The position numbers and the translations under genes are program-made. A stretch of DNA of 64,000 nt, taken from Massariosphaeria phaeospora. Lineage: Eukaryota; Ascomycota; Dothideomycetes; Pleosporales. The notes beneath the pieces are model-generated. The model saw nothing but the letters and a program-made list of their open reading frames with translations, did no database searches and was not told where the DNA came from. Within the stretch, counting starts at the first letter, position 1. Each line of letters begins with the position of its first letter. Positions 57,010 to 64,000 of this stretch are shown one piece after another. The DNA lies in the NCBI GenBank assembly GCA_011032825.1, contig JAADJZ010000007.1:372001-436000 (forward strand), in the 5' to 3' direction.

Positions 57010-58660
57010 GCGTGTATACATAGCGATTGGGTCGGGGCAATGCCATTTCTAGGAGCTATTGGGACTACTACGTCGGGTTCAGTCTGACATGCAGCTGCCG
57101 CATTGGGTGTAAACAGGCGTTTCTGGGTTGCTGTTTTCTGGCGTCTGACAGGAGACGCGCATTTTCGGCGTTCTGCGTTGCCCTGGGGAAACTGGGCACG
57201 CTTTAGACAGGGAGACTGGACAAGACAGGGTCCAGGGGCAACCCTTGGGTGGGCTGGACTGGCCGAGTTACTTTATTAGACTTTCGCGAATACCATGCTG
57301 TGTACCCTCTTACGACCATGACGTCGAATGTACCACCTTCGGACCATCTCGTGCCCGCGAGGGAGACTGCTGACAGTGCTATTTTCCGCTACCGCTACCT
57401 CGACGACATGGCCGACACCTGACAGATGACAGACGACGGCTGGCCGGGGTGCGCAACCCACCCCACCCCCCAGCTCAGATGCTGCATATCGACCTGGGCG
57501 TGGCCAGAGCTCCCGTTGCTCCCCCTCCGCCCGCCTCGCAGGCTGGGTCATCCTCGCCATAACGTCTTTGTGCACCCGCGCGCGCGCCAGAGGACACGGG
57601 GATCACTGCCGTCAGCCAAGCGTGGCCGCCGACCCGCGTGGAGCCAGGCGGGCACGGAGTCGTCAGCCCCCCCCCCCAGCGCGCAAGTTGGCAGATGCGC
57701 CCGCGCCGCCATCGACGTGAAGCGGTGCACTGCAGAGTGCAGAGTGCAGGGGACAGAGACAGGGACAGGGACAGGTCGCAGGTGGGTGGTGCAGACAGCA
57801 CATGCAGCGCTCGTCTCGTTAGCCGCTGGCACCCCCCCGGCTCACCGCGGCTGCTGGCTGCTCACTGGCCCGCGAGGCGCTCCAACAGCACCCTCGCCGC
57901 ACCCCGCCGCAGGCCGGCCACCCCCCGATCAGAATTAGACGCAGCGCCGTGCTGTGCTGGCCAGATTTCGCATATTGCCTGCTCGCGCGCTGGGCACCGG
58001 CCGCAGCAGCTGAGCGGCGGGCTCCGCGGCATCTGTTGCAAAGACAAACCGTTTCAATGTCGTGCGTCCAGCCTGCAGCCCGGCAGGCCCGCCAGCGCCG
58101 CCCCGAGATTCGACAGCCACCCGTTAGGCGCCCGCCCAGCCAGCTACGGTCAAAGGGGACTTCGTTGCAGCCTCGCCAGCATACAGTAGCTATGCCCAGG
58201 TGGCGCCGTCTTATCTGGCCACGGCCCACACCCGCACACGACGTCGGCTCACTGCCCACCCCCAGGCGATCGCGCTGCCCAGACGCCCCCCCACCGAGCC
58301 CTGCGCGGCACGGCAACAGCATCTCGAGCAGCACCTCAGTTCCGGCATTTTCCTCTGCACGAGCCCAGCGCGAGCCTAATCCGTCTCTCGCTGCTCTGCC
58401 CTCGTCGCCTGTCCCGTCTGGCGTCCGGTCCCGATGCGTGGAGCGGTGGCGGAAACAGCCAATTCAATGCTGCCTGACCCGACGACGTGGACCCTTTGCG
58501 CCCCGCAGACGTCCATCTCAGCCCCGGCCGATACTACGCCCTCTCATAGGTGAAATGGCACTCGTTGTCTCCCGTCCTTTAGTTAGATCATCTCCCGGCC
58601 ATTGGCAGCGTAGGCAGACGAGCCAGCACACCGCTGCAGCCCGTCTCGCCGTGCTATAGC
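57010..58660. other. GC-rich non-coding stretch after zinc-finger gene
   Basis: High-GC sequence with many long but composition-driven open frames on both strands (for example plus 57,949-58,659), none with family resemblance. Contains a poly-C run near 57,666-57,676 and short tandem GAGTGCA and GGGACA units at about 57,730-57,775. Part may be 3' UTR. Confidence 0.4.
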
Positions 58661-61600
58661 ACATGACTACAGGGCCATGCGGGACAACGACTCGCATTGG
58701 CGGTCCGTCCCTCCATCTCCTCCTAGGGCTGCGTCGTCTCGATGTGGCTTGCTCTTCGGATGAAGTCACCAGCACACCTAGGCCTACCCACGGCTGGACA
58801 CCAACATCTCTCGACTGAGACATGCTCAATTTCGATATCTGGTCTTTTGCCGTGTGCAAGTCACCGACGTTTCCCCCGGCTGCGTCTGCTCAGTGCTTGC
58901 TGCGTCGCAGAGCTGCTGCTGCACGGCGCGGACATGCTCACTGTCCGGCCGACCCCGCTCGATGCTCCCATTGGGTGTACCCAATGCTTCTGCAAAACAG
59001 CATGCATGACTGCACCAATCCTCTGCCTTCTGCCTCCTTTCTAGGACCATAGGCTTGACTTTGTCATACCTTGGTGGTCGGGAGATGACCAGCTCGAACC
59101 GACTCACGACAATGGACTGTCAATCGCCCACTTGATCCATGCCTGCCTCAGCAGCATTGCAACTTGAACATGCGCTACTATTCCCTCCCCGCACGGATCG
59201 AGCACCATTCAGTCGTTGGCTTCGTGTGTTGGGGGCCATTATTACCGCTAGCCCCTCGACCGAACACGTGCATAGGGACAGATGAAGCATCTTCTGCGAC
59301 TATCCACCAGCCAGTACCTCGGAACGATATCTACCGTGCCATTTGGCCCGAGACAGCTCGCCGCTGCATCCGATCATATATCTGAGGCGCAACGAACAGC
59401 AATGTCGCTTCAAGTGGTGCTGGACGAACCTTGGGCTGGGTCGGAACTTGCTCGGGTTCTCTACGCCTCGTTGCACAGCAGGACGGACGTTCCAAACTGT
59501 AGTCGCTTCCCTTCTATCTCCCCCTCCAGTGTCTCAGTCTCCTACACTCGAGTCCGCCACTAAGCAATCTGGCCTCAATGACGCCTTGGGTGCTTGAGGT
59601 AGAGTGGCGATCTTCTAGAAAGAATCATGTGGTTGATACCTGGGTTCATCAAACATCTGACATACGGGGACCCATGTCTATGCCACCGTAGTGTTTACCA
59701 TGAGGCTTGCGGCACGTGGAGAGGCGAGATCGTCCCAAACTCAGAAACGTAGTACACTGACATCGCTTCCTAGCTGATGCTGGGAGTGGACACGTGGCAA
59801 GATGGTTCAACCCTCTGTATCTTTCGTCGGAATTGTGTCATCGCCTTGAAAGAGTTGGATGTTAAGCTCGTCCTTCAAAGGTAGTTTTACCTGCCGCTTA
59901 CGAATGACGGCCTTACGCCCGCCTGGGTGCTGGAGACTTCATTGTTCTACGTGACTTTGAGTTATATCTACAAGGCTGAAGGATTCCCAGAAATCGAGTG
60001 CGGCGCCTTTGTGCAACCCCCAAACCTGTGGGTGTGGTTCGCGCATGACATTCGCGCGTTCTCGGCATCTACGCGCCACGAAGCGCGCAGACGCCGGCTC
60101 TTGTCATAAGCGACGGATTCGCGGCTATCAACCCCCTGTATAGCCGCCATGCGTCAAGCTCGCGTTTAGCCCGTCAGGATTACACGCAAACGCGCGGTCT
60201 GTTCGCATGCAGCAGTCAGCATCGCTAGTGCCGATCCAAGCTTCGCTTACTCGGTGTAACCAGCTTTCTTTCAACGTCGCGAACGAACCCCGGTAGCGCC
60301 AGCGCACCTGCATATCCTGACCGCCACAATGATCGCCTTCAAGGGTGGCCACCGCAGACATGAAGGCGGTTTACAACTTTACGGCTACGCTTGAGTCGTC
60401 CATCGCCCTACTGCAAAGCTCACGTGTGTGCAGTCTCTTCACACCTGAGGTCCAGGACTCCGTCAAAAAAATTACAACTTCCATGGATGTATAGTCTATC
60501 ATGACTCAAACCAGGCATCACAGCTTTGTATCATGCGGTCTATACCCGTAGTCCTAGCGATTCCGTATGGAGTCTTTTCATCAGGCAGGATGCGAAAGTC
60601 CCTGAACAAGGTTGTGCACGTGGAGCTAACGAATTGGACCTACTCGGCTTACCTGTCGGGCGAAGGAGCGCACATTGGCATTTACGCCCGGCCCCCATAT
60701 TGGCCGATCTCTTAGTTCAGATATTCCTGACATCTCGGATCTAATATGCGACGTGCCCCTTCTCTATACCTACCTAATGCCCTGGCAACGGGTTCGAGCT
60801 GAGCTACCGGCTTTACCGCTCCTTCTCGACGGCAACCGACTGGTCGTAGAGAACGAGCTTTTCAAGGATTTCCTATAGGAAACAGTTTGCAGCTTCGCCT
60901 ATTGAGCCCGGTCTAAGGTTCACACCGCGCTTCCTTCCACTGCCCCATCAGAGTGGAGTACGGTTTAAAGTTAACTACTCAAGTAGTCTCGTACAGTTGC
61001 ACCAACATTGGCCACCATCGCATTATGAGTGAAGGCGTGCTGCCGTTTTCTGCAGTAAGCACTGCGGAGTACGAAGTCCAGAGTTACCTACACGATAGGT
61101 TAACGCGATGCATCAAAATCCTCATGGAAATAAGAGACCACAATTGTCTGCTGCTCGAACTATACATTCTTCTAGGTCTTTGCAACGTTGTTCATTACTC
61201 CGGCGAGAGCACGTTCCCATACAAAGGTATGTACCTTGAGATCAAGCGAGCGCAGCTAACCGATTTCAACTAGCTTGCATGAACGGACAGCAACAGGCAA
61301 CCAACACCACGTTTGTCTTTTTTGTACTTAGATTCCTGACTACTGAACTGCTCACGCCAGAGCTAGGCTAGTAACTCAACTGCTGATTTATGAGCGTCCA
61401 CGGAAGAAGGTCGTCACGGCGCAATTATACCCGTACTAGAGCGGTCCCCAACTACGCAGTGCGCATAGTCCGACTTTCAGCTCTACGCTTTTAGCCTTAC
61501 GCTGAAGCTCAAACCCAATCACCTAGTATTTTATGGGCATTGCACTTACATTCAAGGTATGCATTGCGGAGACCCAATGGTAGGCCTAAGCTAACCGCGT

Positions 61601-61867
61601 TCGGCGCTTCTGGGGTCAAATTAAGCGCGTTTCGACATATGGACAACGCAACCAGTACCTTAATAATCCGTATGCTCTAGGTTTCTAGATATGCCTCCTG
61701 GTCTCACCTTCTTCGTATATAAAGCGCAAAGGTTATGCACATCAGCTCGAGCCCTTTACGGATGGGTTGATGCTCTCGCACGACAGCCTCACGCATCGGC
61801 GAATTCGGCGAAAGAGTTCCAGATCCTACTAGGCTACTCCCATCACCGGGCTCTCATGACTCACAAA
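58661..61867. other. Long non-coding stretch, no gene recognised
   Basis: Mixed composition, without the stop pattern of RIP seen in 1-11.6 kb. Frames such as 60,953-61,273 are short and show no protein family character. No tRNA or rRNA was seen. Confidence 0.4.
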
Positions 61868-61937
61868 ATACTCGGGCCCAAAACTTCTCTGAAGGCAATC
61901 TCGAGAGCTTTTTCGGAGAACCCTTGGGCCCGAGTAT
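61868..61937. repeat. Perfect 14 bp inverted repeat (hairpin)
   Basis: ATACTCGGGCCCAA at 61,868-61,881 is exactly complementary to TTGGGCCCGAGTAT at 61,924-61,937, with 42 bases between. Inner bases (TTCTC... and ...GAGAA) can extend the pairing imperfectly. Confidence 0.75.
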
Positions 61938-63563
61938 AGGGTCTACTTCCTGATCAATTCCGCGGAGGGGGGTACTGCAAATGCTCTTGCGGGCTTCTGG
62001 CCGTCGCGGCCGTTATTTATGCGAATGCGAACCTCTCGGCGCGTCGCCTGCGTAGCCCAAACAATACGCTAACATGTGTGCAAGCTTCTCCTACGTCGCC
62101 TTCGACGTGGGTATCGCTGCCGGCGTGAACGTTGACCTTGGGGTCAAGCATCGCGCTTAGACCCACCCCTAAACGCAAGCGCGGCGCACATCCACGGATC
62201 GCCAGCAACGCAGAAAACAACGGCTACCCGCATTCCCAAAGGCACAGCAAAGCTTGACATTGCGGGAGGAGCTTTAAGCAAGAACGCGGCGAGGCTCACA
62301 AGGCTGGACCTGAGTTCCCCACGCTCTCAACGATGGAGTTTCTGATCCAGGCTCGGTGGCGTTATACGCGGCACGGAAGTCTAATCGGTGAACGTACTCG
62401 GTATAAGACGCGCAACGCTCTAAGTCTTTGCTCGCTCTGAACAGCAGATAATAGCGGAGTGAGAGTTGCAGCCGAATGCAAGGTCGAATGCTGTGAGGTA
62501 TAGGCAGCCCATACATTCTGGGTATGTTGGCTAAGTTCTACTACCTACGTGGTACGCAGCGCCTGATGATTGTAAACACTACTCGCACGAGAGATCGAAT
62601 AGTGGAGCCATGAGTCGCGAACGGCGTACCAACCCCACACTGACTTCTACCACCACCACCATCACAAATCGACTTCAACTTCATCTTCAAGACACAACAC
62701 CCTCGTATCAAAACTCCGCTTCGATGCTTCCTTCCCGTACACCTCACAAATGAACAACAAAGTAAACAATCGCGCTCTTCATCACTCCCAATGACAACAG
62801 CTTCTTCCCTACACACTCCCTCCAGCCTCTATTCCGTAAGTGGTACGAAACACCATACCCCGTGCGCTATCCGTGCAACGCGACTAGCCGTCGATATCTT
62901 CTCTAATTCGCTGCATTTTCCGAATGTGCAACTACGCATCATCGTCACGAGTCCCACCTACCTATCTTTCGCTACTCCGTATACCATTGCCCGGTTCCGG
63001 AGGACACGACTCCACTAGTCCATCCACTCAGCTCACACATGGTGCTGCTTCGCACTAGGCAACGAGATCATGCACACCTGCTGTCTCGTGCACACACGAC
63101 GGCACGATAGAATATGCAGCTGCTTTCCAGCGGTCTATTTACGGAACAGTCCATATGGTATATAGTACTCCGTACATTGACTCCCGGTTTGAACTACGGG
63201 CCAGACTGCATTGCATCTACATATGTGCGATGTTTTGAAAACTGCATTCAGCCCCCGCAGTACCTACCTAGGTGGGTGGTCCTACAAAAACGGTTCATCA
63301 CCTGTATGTACTGTTAGCATGCGGGGCCAATTGCGTTATCGGTTTCAAAGGTTGTGGAACGCGGGCGCTGCGGCTGCTGCATGCAGAATACACACAAAAC
63401 CTGATTTCTTGAGTGTGCAGAACTCGCAGATATGCTGCATTAGTTCCTGCATAGTTATGCTGATCTATATGATATATAATACAAAGCATGCTAGTTCATT
63501 CATTCGTCAATTCATACGGAGTTCACACTAATCAGCCAATCTGGCCCAGAAGGCTAGACGGGA
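61938..63563. other. Intergenic stretch before PI31 gene
   Basis: No supported gene. CCA-repeat and CT-rich tract near 62,645-62,720 looks leader-like, but no convincing coding frame follows. AT-richer near 63,440-63,530 as the minus-strand PI31 gene ends. Confidence 0.4.
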
Positions 63564-64000
63564 TCAGAGGAAGTCGCCGTCTCCAAAGCCACCGAAGGGA
63601 TTTGGCGGCCTGCCGCCACCGAGGCCAGGCCCGCCAAATCCCCCGCCACCGGGGAAGTGACCTCCACCTCGATTATCCCGTGGCGCACCACCTGGTCCTA
63701 TAGGATCGTACCGCGATCCGGGTGGTGCCATGGGATCGTAGCCACCACCACCACCACCACCTTGGCCGCCGAACAGCTGATCGTCGAACGTTGGATGCAT
63801 GCCCCCACCCATGCCACCCGGGCGCGGGAGCCCGCCCCCAAAGTGCGGTCGGAGTGGATCGTTCGGCCCGAGACCTGGTGGGTAGAGATCGTTGTGCCCG
63901 ATGCCCACGGGGAATCGATCGTCTCGAAGGCCTCCGCGGGGTGGGCGGTTCACTTCGTACTCGTCTTCGAAGCCGGGGATGGGCTCCGGTAGGGGTCGTC
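63564..64000 (-). CDS. PI31-type proteasome regulator, C-terminal part
   Basis: C-terminal portion of a PI31/Fub1-like protein that binds and modulates the 20S proteasome. The frame is open to the window edge, so start and N-terminal FP domain lie beyond 64,000. Visible: P-I-P-G-F-E-D-E-Y-E-V-N-R-P-P, then a Gly/Pro-rich tail with R-Y-D-P-I-G-P-G-G and the conserved end R-P-P-N-P-F-G-G-F-G-D-G-D-F-L. The Gly-rich run around 63,745-63,770 is a GGT/CCA triplet repeat. About 145 codons are in the window. Confidence 0.88.
   Translation of the reverse strand, partial: RPLPEPIPGFEDEYEVNRPPRGGLRDDRFPVGIGHNDLYPPGLGPNDPLRPHFGGGLPRPGGMGGGMHPTFDDQLFGGQGGGGGGGYDPMAPPGSRYDPIGPGGAPRDNRGGGHFPGGGGFGGPGLGGGRPPNPFGGFGDGDFL

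Noticed and set aside
57949..58659. 236-codon plus-strand frame
   Set aside because: Long because the region is GC-rich; Arg/Pro/Ala-biased with no family resemblance, and other frames there are open too.

Overview
This 64 kb window looks like nuclear DNA of a filamentous ascomycete (Pezizomycotina; Dothideomycetes is my inference, not shown). The support is single-copy eukaryotic genes interrupted by short GT-AG introns (mostly 44-90 bp), gene pairs packed on both strands, and a sharply bounded AT-rich block full of transposon relics whose stops and substitutions are of the C-to-T / G-to-A type expected from repeat-induced point mutation (RIP). Exon joins were worked out by hand from splice sites and reading phase, so most gene models are given to the base but are untested by transcript data.

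Region 1 (1-12,180) is a repeat compartment. A decayed Ty3/gypsy chromovirus (955-6917; 287 bp LTRs, 5 bp target duplication TTAGT) sits inside a second decayed gypsy element on the opposite strand, between that element's integrase and chromodomain. After this nest come a block of TAAGTTA-type repeats with a 62 bp palindrome, a RIP-mutated repeat family arranged as one inverted and two tandem copies of about 511 bp, and a GC-richer, almost undamaged non-autonomous DNA transposon with long inverted ends (11,647-12,132) at the boundary with the gene-rich part.

Region 2 (12.6-30.2 kb) holds conserved housekeeping genes: POP4 (RNase P/MRP), a GH125 mannosidase, CLP1 (mRNA 3' end and tRNA splicing), an inositol polyphosphate kinase, a La-domain Arb1-type RNAi protein, an unknown protein, MLH1 (mismatch repair), ARC1 (tRNA-synthetase cofactor), and UDP-glucose 4-epimerase. 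Region 3 (30.2-48.5 kb) has PDX3, then an accessory-looking patch (31.4-36.9 kb) with an AAA+ ATPase carrying one in-frame stop and a divergent NACHT-like (DUF7708-type) gene that seems frame-broken. These are followed by ELP4, a small membrane protein, SEN34, a large F-box protein, RPB8, a Nudix hydrolase, TRM12/TYW2 and a DUF3112-type membrane protein. RNA biology recurs (POP4, CLP1, ARB1, ARC1, ELP4, SEN34, TRM12), but nothing shows these genes act as one locus.

Region 4 (49-57 kb) has an unknown Ser-rich protein whose start lies 53 bp from a divergent YVC1-type vacuolar TRP channel gene of 19 exons, followed by a C2H2 zinc-finger regulator with a long leader region. From 57.0 to 63.56 kb I find no convincing gene; the stretch is GC-rich at first and contains one perfect 14 bp inverted repeat hairpin. 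The window ends in the C-terminal part of a PI31-type proteasome regulator on the minus strand.
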